NCBI GenBank assembly: GCA_964614375.1
Contig: CAZTLI010000253.1
Coordinates: 1-7,798 of the forward strand
DNA length: 7,798 bases
From: CAZTLI01 sp964614375
GTDB taxonomy: Bacteria; Chloroflexota; Anaerolineae; Aggregatilineales; Phototrophicaceae
Direction: 5' to 3'
The notes below the pieces were generated by a model. That model saw only the letters and a list, made by a program, of their open reading frames with translations. It was not told where the DNA came from and did no database searches. The position numbers and the translations under genes are program-made. This document shows positions 1 through 6,201 of the stretch, piece by piece (position 1 is the first letter of the stretch; the number at the start of each line of letters is the position of its first letter).

Positions 1-128
1 TCCCCTTTTGCGCCCTACATCCCCATAGCTAAAGCAAGGGGCTTTGGTCGCATTTAATAGCAACTCGAAAACCAGCCGACTAAAATCGACGCTGCAAAAT
101 TCTACCATCAGCGATTAGACTGATACTC
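1..128. other. Left-edge stretch with no recognisable gene
   Basis: No start codon with a ribosome site and no RNA gene is seen here. The plus frame beginning at base 1 is open for 18 codons to a TAA at 55-57. This could be the tail of a gene outside the window, but its residues match no family I know. Minus-strand ATGs at the left edge meet a TAG within a few codons. Confidence 0.4.
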
Positions 129-145
129 AGGTTGCACAACAACCT
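129..145. repeat. Small hairpin AGGTTG/CAACCT
   Basis: A perfect 6-bp inverted repeat (129-134 with 140-145) flanks a 5-base loop. It is the outermost of three hairpins downstream of the sugar-transport operon. There is no T-run on either side, so it is unlikely to terminate transcription alone. Confidence 0.4.
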
Positions 146-153
146 CTTGTCAG

Positions 154-188
154 GGCGCAGAGTCTCATCCAATCCGTGACTCTGCGCC
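154..188. repeat. GC-rich 11-bp hairpin downstream of the ABC operon
   Basis: GGCGCAGAGTC at 154-164 is repeated exactly inverted at 178-188 around a 13-base loop. The stem is strong and GC-rich but has no U-tract in either direction. It could stabilise the 3' end of the operon mRNA, act in a Rho-dependent end, or be a binding or repetitive element. The role is not determined from sequence. Confidence 0.6.
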
Positions 189-202
189 TGTAGCAGCGAA
201 CG

Positions 203-247
203 GGTAGAGATAACGCCAATTATCTCTACCTGCATCTTTATTTTTAT
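203..247. terminator. Candidate terminator hairpin after the binding-protein gene
   Basis: GGTAGAGATAA (203-213) pairs perfectly with TTATCTCTACC (220-230) around a 6-base loop, 13 bases beyond the binding-protein stop codon at 244-246. On the plus strand the stem is followed by a T-rich run (237-245), the layout of an intrinsic terminator for rightward transcripts. On the minus strand, the direction of the operon, no T-run follows. For the operon it is therefore better seen as an mRNA 3'-end hairpin. Confidence 0.45.
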
Positions 248-1233
248 GACGCACGCCAGAATTGGCTGTTGCTCTGATTGATGACTACCACACCCGTATC
301 CACGTTAGGCGGTAGAGGTGATATACCCGCTGCCATCCAGTCCGATACAGACTCAATCATGGCATTGCGTACCATGTAGGTAAACAGCAGCCCCCAGAAA
401 CCCATTTGCCATGTGCCCTGTGCCAGTGTTGCACCCAGTTGCCCATTATCAATGAGATCGAGTGTGCCTTCATCAAAATCGAAGCCGATATGATGAATGG
501 TATCGAGCAATCCTGCTTCACGTATAGCCGACGCCGCACCAATCGCTGCTTGTGCATTGCTGCTGAACACGCCGCGAATGTCTGGCTCGGCTTGCAGGAG
601 TGCCGCTAGACCACTGGCTGCCTGTTCCGATGTATTCTGATTATCAACGATGAACTGGTCGCCTGTTTCGATATTCGGGAATTCAGCGTTAATGGTGTCG
701 ATGAAACCCTGCGTGCGTTGCGCCAGATTATTTTGCGATGGCACAGTGATGACCGCTGCCTTACCCCCATCAACCAGACCACCAATATAACGCGCTGCCA
801 TGACACCCGCGGCATAGTTGCCTGTTCCCAAGAATGCGTAGCGTCTACTAAGCGGTGAATCAGCATCAAATGTGACTAGGGGAACGCCATTTTCAATTGC
901 ATTGTCAATTGTCGGTTGTAAGGCATCGGCCTGAATAACCGTCAACACCACACCATCTGGCTCTAAACCGAGCGTCTCTTCGAGCACACGGACTTCACCC
1001 GTAATATCGTATTCCGGTATCCCGGTATAGACGGCTTCCACGCCGAGAAATTCAGCCGCATCTTCCATCCCGCGGAAGGCATCGACCCAGTATGAAATAC
1101 CTGAATAGAACGTGACCATATAGTAGGTCTGCCCTTCCTGCGCCCGTGCCAGGTTGATACCCTGTGACGCAGCAAAGGCAGCGGCAGCAGCAATACCCGA
1201 CTTTTTTAGAAAATCTCTACGACTCGCATTCAT
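244..1233 (-). CDS. Tat-exported sugar ABC transporter substrate-binding protein
   Basis: This is a periplasmic-binding-protein-like (Peripla_BP_4/ribose-binding type) protein of 329 aa that captures a sugar or polyol outside the membrane and hands it to the importer encoded by the two preceding genes. The N-terminus carries a textbook twin-arginine signal: SRRDFLKK at residues 4-11, an alanine-rich core, and an AxA site (ALA-ARA type) with likely cleavage after Ala31. There is no lipobox cysteine. The mature part has the two-lobed alternating pattern of the fold, including VPLVTFDADSP, IGGLVDGGKAAVI and IHHIGFDFDEGTLDLI. The frame is open to an ATG at 1269, but the ATG at 1233 is preferred because AAGGAG lies 9 bases upstream and the Tat motif then sits at residue 4. 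It is the last gene of the operon, 69 bases after the permease stop. The ligand cannot be read from sequence. Confidence 0.92.
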   Translation of the reverse strand: MNASRRDFLKKSGIAAAAAFAASQGINLARAQEGQTYYMVTFYSGISYWVDAFRGMEDAAEFLGVEAVYTGIPEYDITGEVRVLEETLGLEPDGVVLTVIQADALQPTIDNAIENGVPLVTFDADSPLSRRYAFLGTGNYAAGVMAARYIGGLVDGGKAAVITVPSQNNLAQRTQGFIDTINAEFPNIETGDQFIVDNQNTSEQAASGLAALLQAEPDIRGVFSSNAQAAIGAASAIREAGLLDTIHHIGFDFDEGTLDLIDNGQLGATLAQGTWQMGFWGLLFTYMVRNAMIESVSDWMAAGISPLPPNVDTGVVVINQSNSQFWRAS

Positions 1234-1242
1234 GTCTAAACT

Positions 1243-1248
1243 CTCCTT
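1243..1248 (-). promoter_or_regulatory. Ribosome binding site fixing the binding-protein start
   Basis: AAGGAG on the minus strand ends 9 bases before the ATG at 1231-1233. It decides for this start over the in-frame ATG 12 codons upstream, which would also overlap a candidate promoter. Confidence 0.8.
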
Positions 1249-1260
1249 CGACAAATAGGA

Positions 1261-1291
1261 ATTATACAAATGTGATATTTTGCAACGTCAC
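1261..1291 (-). promoter_or_regulatory. Candidate internal promoter for the binding-protein gene
   Basis: The 69-base gap between permease and binding protein contains a perfect TATAAT on the minus strand (1261-1266). A weak -35 candidate GTGACG lies 19 bases upstream (1286-1291). Transcription would begin near 1254, just before the ribosome site. Binding proteins are often made in excess over the membrane components, and a separate promoter would do this. The -35 box and its spacing are poor, so this remains a candidate. Confidence 0.4.
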
Positions 1292-1302
1292 GCACAGATG
1301 GC

Positions 1303-2340
1303 TTAATGTTGCTGCCTGCCGCGCGGACGAAATTGCCAACGTTGACTCAGGGTGTCGAAACCGACTGCTAGCAGCAGCACAATCCCCATTGAAAGCTGCT
1401 GCCAATAAACAGGGACGCGCAGCAAAATCATGCCGTTGTTGATTAGTCCCACAAATATCAGACCAAACAACCCGCCAATAACCGTTCCGCGTCCGCCTTG
1501 CAAGCTGCATCCGCCAATAATGCACGCAGCGATGATGCGTAATTCTTCGCCCGTACCCGCACCGGGGTCTGCCACTGTAAAACGTGATACCGACAAGATG
1601 CCAGCTAAGGCGGCGAAAACAGCAGAGAGTGTGTAAACGGCGATTTTCACACGATCAACATTGATGCCGGAAAGCCGCGCCGCCTCTTCATTACCGCCGA
1701 CATAGTAGATTTGGCGGAAGATGGAGGAACGACGCATCAGGATGTCGCCGACTATGATGACAAAAAAGGCGATAATAATGAGATTGAATATATTCAGCGT
1801 TTGTCCCTGCCCATAAACAAAAAATGGCTCTGGCAACCCGGCGAGGGTTGTACCTCTGGTCACGGCCAGACTTGCGCCGCGCGCGATACCCATCATGCCC
1901 AGCGTGGTGATAAAGGGGTTGATTTTGACCTTGGTAATGAGCACGCCATTGATGAGACCAGCAACAAGACCGACCCCAACTCCGGCTAAAATGGATAATG
2001 GTATCGGCACATCCGCACGCAATGCAGACGCTGCGACGACGCCGCCAAGCGCAAAGACCGAACCAACGGATAGGTCAAACCCCCCCGAAACAAGCGCCAT
2101 CGTCATCCCGAATACCATCACGGCTGAGGTTGAGAATCCGAGGCTAATGGCATTAATATTGAGCGGCGTAAAAAAGCGCCCGGTGATCACTTCTAAGCCC
2201 AGCGCGATGATGATGATCATGGCGACAAGAGTAAATTCCCGCACCCGTACCAGTTGCATTAAGAAACCGACCACAGGATTTGGGAAATCTGGTGCATTTT
2301 TCGGCTTTTCCGAAGTTTGCTGCGCTGATTCACTGACCAT
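1303..2340 (-). CDS. Sugar ABC transporter permease, RbsC family
   Basis: This integral membrane subunit (345 aa, usual family length) forms the translocation path of a ribose/galactose-type importer (BPD_transp_2 family). After a polar cytoplasmic N-terminus of about 30 residues there is a hydrophobic helix (about 36-53), followed by a series of further helices to the C-terminus. Family signatures are GGFDLSVGS at 86-94 and NPFITTLGMMGIARG at 141-155, plus IGGLFGLIFVGLINNGM near the end. The short basic tail (RPRGRQQH) is presumably cytoplasmic. The ATG start has a modest AAGAGAG ribosome site. Only 12 bases separate it from the ATPase stop codon, so the two are co-transcribed and probably translationally linked. 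The protein is intact. Substrate specificity is not evident. Confidence 0.93.
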   Translation of the reverse strand: MVSESAQQTSEKPKNAPDFPNPVVGFLMQLVRVREFTLVAMIIIIALGLEVITGRFFTPLNINAISLGFSTSAVMVFGMTMALVSGGFDLSVGSVFALGGVVAASALRADVPIPLSILAGVGVGLVAGLINGVLITKVKINPFITTLGMMGIARGASLAVTRGTTLAGLPEPFFVYGQGQTLNIFNLIIIAFFVIIVGDILMRRSSIFRQIYYVGGNEEAARLSGINVDRVKIAVYTLSAVFAALAGILSVSRFTVADPGAGTGEELRIIAACIIGGCSLQGGRGTVIGGLFGLIFVGLINNGMILLRVPVYWQQLSMGIVLLLAVGFDTLSQRWQFRPRGRQQH

Positions 2341-2352
2341 AGTTTTGCTCTC

Positions 2353-3837
2353 TTAATGATTGCTTGCAGACCGAATAATATTTTCATCTGTGGCGTCATC
2401 GCCTGCGTATTCGGCGACAATTGCCCCTTCGTGCATCACCAACACACGGTCACACATCCCCAATATTTCAGGCAGTTCAGACGAGATGATAATCACGCCC
2501 ACACCGCGTTGTGCCAGAGTCCGCAGGAGATGATGAATCTCTTTTTTCGCGCCTACGTCAATGCCCCGTGTCGGCTCATCAACAATGAGAATGCGTGGTT
2601 GGATCGCCAACCATTTAGCAACCAGAACCTTTTGCTGATTGCCACCACTTAAACGGCGGATTTCCTGATCTACTGATGGTGTACTCACGCTCAACTGTTC
2701 AACATAGGCTTCGGCCAGCTTTCGCTCTTTCGAGGGAACGACGAACATCCCCTGACTCACTTTATCTAGCACGGTAGCGGACACATTTTGTTTCAAAGTC
2801 ATTTCGAGGAATAAACCCAACAACTTGCGGTCTTCGGGCAGGTAACCGATGCCCAGCTTAATCGCATCGCGTGGTGAATTGATATAGACCCGTTCGCCAT
2901 GCAGCCAGATTGCGCCGGAAATCTTGGGCGTAACACCAAATAAGGCATGAGCCAGTTCGCTGCGACCCGACCCGATAAGTCCGGCGAAGCCAAGAATTTC
3001 CCCTTCCAATAGATGAAAACTATTGCTGATGTTGATGTCCGGCAGTCGCAAATCCTGTACTTCCAGCAATACTGACCCGATTTTCTGACCCTTTTCGGGA
3101 TAGATATTCCCCAGCTCGCGTCCTACCATCATCCGTATCACATCATCCGGGTTAATCGTGTTGACTTCATGTGTGCCCACGTATTTACCATCGCGCAGCA
3201 CCGTCACCCGGTCAGCAGCCGTGAAAATTTCTTTGAGCTTATGGCTAATATAGAGAATACTCACACCGTTTTTTGCTAATCGGCGCAGAAAAGCAAGTAA
3301 CTGGTCGGCTTCATGGTCGGTAAGCGCAGATGTGGGTTCATCTAAAATGAGTATTTTGCACTTCGATGAAATGGCTTTCGCGATTTCGACAAGTTGTTGA
3401 TTGGCGATAGACAGAAATTCCACCGGGGTACGTGGGTCTACCAAAACATCGAGTTCACTTAAGACGTTGTGCGCGCGGCGAAATAATTCGCTAAAGCGCA
3501 CCATTCCGAATATATTGGTGGGCAACCGTCCTGGGAAAATGTTCTCGGCGACAGAGAGCGTGGGGATTAAGCTCAGTTCCTGATGAACGGTTGCAATGCC
3601 GAGTGCAAGGGCTTCACCCGGCGTTTGCGGGCTGATGGGCTGTCCATTGAGATAGATTTCTCCAGAGTCTGGCGCGATGACTCCGGCGAGAATTTTCATC
3701 AGCGTGCTTTTGCCAGCGCCGTTTTCGCCAATTACGGCATGAATTTCGCCAACTTCTAAATCAAGCTGAACACTATCCAGCGCAAGTGTGCCGGGAAATT
3801 GTTTTGTGATGCTGGATGCGGTTAATAAAGGAGTCAA
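2353..3837 (-). CDS. Sugar ABC transporter ATP-binding protein, RbsA/MglA family
   Basis: This cytoplasmic ATPase of 494 aa carries two fused ABC domains and powers the importer. The N-domain has Walker A GENGAGKST (37-45), Q-loop Gln86, a variant signature LSIANQQ (142-148), Walker B LILDEPTSAL (163-172) and the switch histidine in ISHKL (His199). The C-domain has the degenerate Walker A GLIGSGRSE (286-294, Arg for Lys), signature LSGGNQQK (396-403), Walker B and DEPTRG (420-425). Its switch histidine is replaced by serine (IISSEL). That asymmetry is normal for RbsA-type proteins, in which one site is weak. The start appears to be TTG at 3835-3837, preceded by a weak GAGTG ribosome site. No in-frame ATG lies upstream. 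It is first in the operon, with a leader of about 68 bases from the predicted transcription start. Confidence 0.93.
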   Translation of the reverse strand: MTPLLTASSITKQFPGTLALDSVQLDLEVGEIHAVIGENGAGKSTLMKILAGVIAPDSGEIYLNGQPISPQTPGEALALGIATVHQELSLIPTLSVAENIFPGRLPTNIFGMVRFSELFRRAHNVLSELDVLVDPRTPVEFLSIANQQLVEIAKAISSKCKILILDEPTSALTDHEADQLLAFLRRLAKNGVSILYISHKLKEIFTAADRVTVLRDGKYVGTHEVNTINPDDVIRMMVGRELGNIYPEKGQKIGSVLLEVQDLRLPDINISNSFHLLEGEILGFAGLIGSGRSELAHALFGVTPKISGAIWLHGERVYINSPRDAIKLGIGYLPEDRKLLGLFLEMTLKQNVSATVLDKVSQGMFVVPSKERKLAEAYVEQLSVSTPSVDQEIRRLSGGNQQKVLVAKWLAIQPRILIVDEPTRGIDVGAKKEIHHLLRTLAQRGVGVIIISSELPEILGMCDRVLVMHEGAIVAEYAGDDATDENIIRSASNH

Positions 3838-3876
3838 AATAAAATCACTCAGTTCATGGGTTAATTTTAGAATGAA

Positions 3877-3913
3877 ACGATTTTATGCAATCGTATGCAG
3901 TAAATCGTATGCA
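3877..3913 (-). promoter_or_regulatory. Operator-like repeat cluster over the operon start site
   Basis: Three copies of TATGCA (plus strand: 3884-3889, 3894-3899, 3908-3913) occur within 30 bases, spaced 10 and 14 bases. Around them, AATCGTATGCA is directly repeated (3889-3899 and 3903-3913), and ACGATT (3877-3882) is inverted against AATCGT (3889-3894). The cluster begins at the -10 box and covers the expected start site, which is where a repressor would act. On the minus strand ATTGCATAAAAT resembles the ATTGTATACAAT type of operator bound by some GntR-family repressors (10 of 12 positions). The regulator family is my inference, and no regulator gene is in the window. Confidence 0.55.
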
Positions 3914-3941
3914 CTATATTCCATGATGAATTGATTGTCAA
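3913..3941 (-). promoter_or_regulatory. Sigma70-type promoter of the sugar ABC operon
   Basis: On the minus strand a perfect -35 TTGACA (3936-3941) and a -10 TATAGT (3913-3918, 5 of 6 matches) are separated by exactly 17 bases. Transcription should start near 3906, giving a leader of about 68 bases to the TTG start of the ATPase gene. The operator-like repeats lie directly on the start site. Confidence 0.75.
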
Positions 3942-4000
3942 GAAATTGGTGAAAATCTGTCTAAAAGTTGACTGTCTATTATGGTGGAAACGCACTTCTA

Positions 4001-4025
4001 ATAAAAACAAACCGACAACGCCGGT
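4001..4025 (-). terminator. Weak terminator-like element before the operon promoter
   Basis: On the minus strand ACCG and CGGT (4022-4025 and 4011-4014) can form a 4-bp stem around 7 bases, followed directly by TTGTTTTTATT. It would insulate the ABC operon from transcription coming through the broken Uma2 gene. The stem is short, so support is weak. Confidence 0.25.
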
Positions 4026-4128
4026 GAAGTGCTGCCTGTAAGAGCCTGCGTTCCTTTGCTTCATAGACATAGGTGTTACTGTGGATGTGGTCGAATGCCT
4101 GAGCGCGGGGCAAACAATACTCGATATC

Positions 4129-4730
4129 CTACACGAGCATCGCCTTCACAGGCAGAGAAGTAATCGTTACACGTTCGAGAACAAGAGGCACAAGTTCGAC
4201 AACGGTATAGACCTGATGATTACGAAAACTCCCGTCAGCAGGATTTGTGTAGACTTCAAGCTGTCGTTCGGGCAGATTCATAATCCAGTATGCTGGACTC
4301 TGTGCGGTAGCGTATAGGCGCATCTTCAGCGATTTATCGCGTTGCAATGTTACATCCGAAACTTCAACTACCCGCCCGATATTGGGTGGGCCGGGATGTT
4401 GTTCGACCTAATCTTGACGATTTCCGCGGACGATTATCACGTCGGGTTCAGGTTCACTGTCGGACGTTGTAATTGGCTCTTGTGCATCGACAAACCAGTC
4501 TCTGGTACAGCTATCGCCAGAATTTCCCGCGTTAACTGCGTCACAAGGCTGCGGCGTCGATTCTTGGGGATTTTCGTAACCCACCACCCTTCCAGAAGCT
4601 CAACCGGGGCATCATCTGTCAGAATGCCCGATTGAATCATGTGATGATACCGGACAACCGTCAATCACCAGATGTGGGCATCCGGGATTTGAAGCGCGTT
4701 TTCGTAGGTGGGATTTGCGGACATACTCAT
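4129..4730 (-). pseudogene. Uma2-family (DUF820) gene, inactivated by two stops and a frameshift
   Basis: This is a remnant of a Uma2-family protein, a PD-(D/E)XK nuclease-like fold with poorly known function. The original start is ATG at 4728-4730 (or 4722-4724), with AAGGA upstream. The frame reads to IPDAHIW, hits TGA at 4665-4667, then continues as LTVVRYHHMIQSGILTDD and PVELLEGWW. Near 4497 the reading must shift by one base (one base missing, or two extra) to continue as WFVDAQEPITTSDSEPEPDV and IIVRG, the family's conserved core. A TAG at 4408-4410 follows GRQD-like residues, where relatives commonly have DY. The rest (HPGPPNIGRVVEVSDVTL, KMRLYATAQSPAYWIMNL, ERQLEVY) is in one frame to the TAG at 4129-4131. 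The full length would be about 200 aa, normal for the family. The TGA could come from a CGA arginine codon by one transition. The family match is clear by eye. Confidence 0.85.
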
Positions 4731-4767
4731 AAAATCCTTAAACGGTTTCACCTATTATGCGCCAGCA

Positions 4768-4904
4768 CTAATCCCCTGCTGTTGATGACGCGGCGGTTTG
4801 CCAATTGGTTTCGAGTATGTCCACTTTTTGTATGGCAGAGAATTTCATACCACGCAGGCGCAGGCTATTTGACACGACAAGTCCGCTGTTATCGAGAGAG
4901 CCAT
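4768..4904 (-). pseudogene. Possible relic of a metal P-type ATPase C-terminus
   Basis: The minus strand at 4849-4878 encodes VVSNSLRLRG, identical in ten residues to the C-terminal end of the copper ATPase at the right of the window (residues VVSNSLRLRG just before KTV). Upstream, ATGGCTCTCTCG (4893-4904) encodes MALS, matching the MAFS that comes before it in the intact gene. The distance to VVSN is 5 bases longer than in the intact gene, so the two parts are in different frames. The DNA differs at many third positions, so this is an old or separate copy rather than a recent duplication. The open frame runs on for 26 unmatched residues to a TAG at 4768-4770. I see no P-type ATPase sequence further upstream. 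The short match leaves real doubt. Confidence 0.45.
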
Positions 4905-5083
4905 CGTAGTGGCGGTTTGCTCGAAGGCTTCAACGTCGTCGTCCTCTTGATTCATTCAACTTCCACATTGGGTATCCCGATTTCAATTTCAATGTTCTCA
5001 ACCAATACGTGAACACGTCCCTGTGTCTATGGTCGGTTCAGGTTGCCAAGGACAGAAACAGATAAATTGGTCGGTATGAAGTA
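4905..5083. other. Decayed intergenic stretch without a recognisable gene
   Basis: Together with 4741-4904 this makes more than 300 bases with no intact gene. All six frames are interrupted or lack family character. The minus strand includes a 21-residue open stretch ending VENIEIEIGIPNVEVE then stop, which looks protein-like but matches nothing I know. A short palindrome, ACGTG-AA-CACGT, lies at 5007-5018. A 6-bp inverted repeat, GTATCA/TGATAC (5081-5086 and 5092-5097), spans the stop codon of the next gene and has no T-run. Confidence 0.4.
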
Positions 5084-6058
5084 TCAATCGCTGATACGAA
5101 TCACCAGCTTGCCCATCACGCGATTATGCTCCATATCTGCATGTGCCTGTCTGATCTCGGTCATCGGATAAACATTGACAGGACCGTGATTGATCTTCCC
5201 ACTGGCAATCCGGTCAAGATACTGCTGTAAAACTTCAGCAGGTAGGTCGCCGCTATCGCCGCCGTAGCCCGTCAAGCGCACACCCGATGGAATATAGCCG
5301 ATTGGATAAAAATCACGCACGATCCATTGATTCGATAGCATACCTGAGAAACAGACCGTACCGTGAATCCGCGTCGAAGCGAGTGTATCGGGCAATGTGG
5401 GTGTGCCGACCAGTTCCAGTGCAGCATCCACGCCTTCCGCCACGATCTGACGGACTTGTGTCGCAATCGCGCCTGCATCCACAATCGGATAATCGACCCC
5501 TTGTTCCCTGAGTGCAGCAATCCGGTCAGGTTGACGGGTAGTGGAAATAACAGTTGCGCCCATATCCTTCGCCAGCGTTGTGGTGACCAGCCCTAACGCC
5601 GACGTTCCTCCCCGAATCAGTAACGTTTGCCCCGCCTGCAAATCAAGTCCCTTGGTCAATGATCCATAAGCCGTTTGCAGGGTTTCAGGGATCGCACCAA
5701 GTGTCTCCCACGGCAGATCAGACTTAAATGGAATCACCTGAGTGCGTGGTACAACCGTATATTCGGCATAACCGCCGTTAAAGGTACGACCCATACCGCC
5801 CATCATGGCGACCACCTGCTGCCCTACTTGGAGGTCAGAATCGCCCGGATCATCTACAATACCCGCTGCTTCAATCCCAAGGACGCGCGGAAAGGTAACG
5901 CCTTCCGCAAGCCCCAACCGTGTATGTAGTTCGGATCGATTTAAGCCAAAAGCTTTCACCGCAATCCGCACCCAACCGAGTTGTGGCTCAGGGATGGGCA
6001 GTTCTACGATATTGAGGTTCTCGACGGGTCCCGGTTTACTGAGGACAACTGCTTTCAT
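5084..6058 (-). CDS. MDR-family NADPH:quinone-oxidoreductase-like enzyme
   Basis: This cytosolic medium-chain dehydrogenase/reductase has 324 aa, normal for the quinone-reductase branch. The N-terminal GroES-like catalytic domain (about 1-110) contains GLNRSELHTRLG and FPRVLGIEAAGIV. The Rossmann domain follows, with the nucleotide loop GGTSALG at about 150-156 and TTRQPDR after the second strand, where the arginine favours NADPH. The cysteines that hold zinc in alcohol dehydrogenases are absent, so it is zinc-independent, as in quinone and enoyl reductases. The substrate is probably a quinone or other reactive carbonyl, which is inferred. An in-frame GTG at 6068-6070 would add four residues, but it lies inside the ribosome site AAGGTG, so ATG at 6058 is chosen. 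The gene is divergent from an HxlR regulator, a pairing well known for quinone-responsive reductases. Confidence 0.9.
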   Translation of the reverse strand: MKAVVLSKPGPVENLNIVELPIPEPQLGWVRIAVKAFGLNRSELHTRLGLAEGVTFPRVLGIEAAGIVDDPGDSDLQVGQQVVAMMGGMGRTFNGGYAEYTVVPRTQVIPFKSDLPWETLGAIPETLQTAYGSLTKGLDLQAGQTLLIRGGTSALGLVTTTLAKDMGATVISTTRQPDRIAALREQGVDYPIVDAGAIATQVRQIVAEGVDAALELVGTPTLPDTLASTRIHGTVCFSGMLSNQWIVRDFYPIGYIPSGVRLTGYGGDSGDLPAEVLQQYLDRIASGKINHGPVNVYPMTEIRQAHADMEHNRVMGKLVIRISD

Positions 6059-6067
6059 GGTTCGTAT

Positions 6068-6073
6068 CACCTT
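6068..6073 (-). promoter_or_regulatory. Ribosome binding site fixing the oxidoreductase start
   Basis: AAGGTG on the minus strand ends 9 bases before the ATG at 6056-6058. Because the alternative GTG start overlaps this site, the ATG is the better start. Confidence 0.7.
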
Positions 6074-6080
6074 ATTCTGC

Positions 6081-6111
6081 TTGACGTATTTTCCAGGAAG
6101 ATTGCTATACT
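6081..6111 (+). promoter_or_regulatory. Probable promoter of the HxlR regulator gene
   Basis: TATACT at 6106-6111 is preceded by TG at 6103-6104, forming an extended -10 box. TTGACG at 6081-6086 is a -35 candidate, although its 19-base spacing is long. Transcription would begin near 6118, within the inverted repeat at 6108-6126, so the regulator could repress its own gene. A clear opposing promoter for the oxidoreductase could not be picked out. Confidence 0.5.
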
Positions 6112-6126
6112 CTAGGTGTTAGAGTA
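6108..6126. promoter_or_regulatory. Inverted-repeat operator, TACTCTA-N5-TAGAGTA
   Basis: A perfect 7-bp inverted repeat with a 5-base spacer lies between the divergent oxidoreductase and HxlR genes and overlaps the regulator's -10 box and start site. HxlR/DUF24 dimers such as YodB bind palindromes with TACT...AGTA ends, which this repeat also has. It is thus the best candidate for the regulator's own site, controlling both genes. Confidence 0.6.
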
Positions 6127-6201
6127 GGCTATAAGCCATTTTTTAGGAAGTAGGCACTGTTTTGTATCCTGGTTACCTTTTAGTTTCCTAAGGAAGTTGA
6201 G

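Noticed and set aside
1895..2356. 153-codon plus-strand frame opposite the permease
   Set aside because: It is low-complexity, Thr/Pro/Ala-rich composition of the kind produced by the antisense of a membrane protein gene. The permease on the other strand is unambiguous.
3838..3906. Riboswitch or attenuator in the operon leader
   Set aside because: The leader is only about 68 bases, with no stable stem or known aptamer pattern.
3884..3913. Short CRISPR-like repeat series
   Set aside because: The units are only 6-11 bases, spaced 10 and 14 bases, and sit on a promoter, which fits operator sites and not a CRISPR array.
3867..4070. 67-codon minus-strand open frame
   Set aside because: It runs through the operon promoter and operator repeats, has no ribosome site and no family character.
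4081..5012. Plus-strand open frames of 78, 97 and 126 codons
   Set aside because: They lie antisense to the clearly recognisable Uma2 remnant and the ATPase relic and have no family features or ribosome sites.
6127..6146. GGCT-ATA-AGCC followed by a T-run as a terminator
   Set aside because: A 4-bp stem with a 3-base loop is too weak, and it would sit inside the leader of the HxlR gene. It is more likely incidental.
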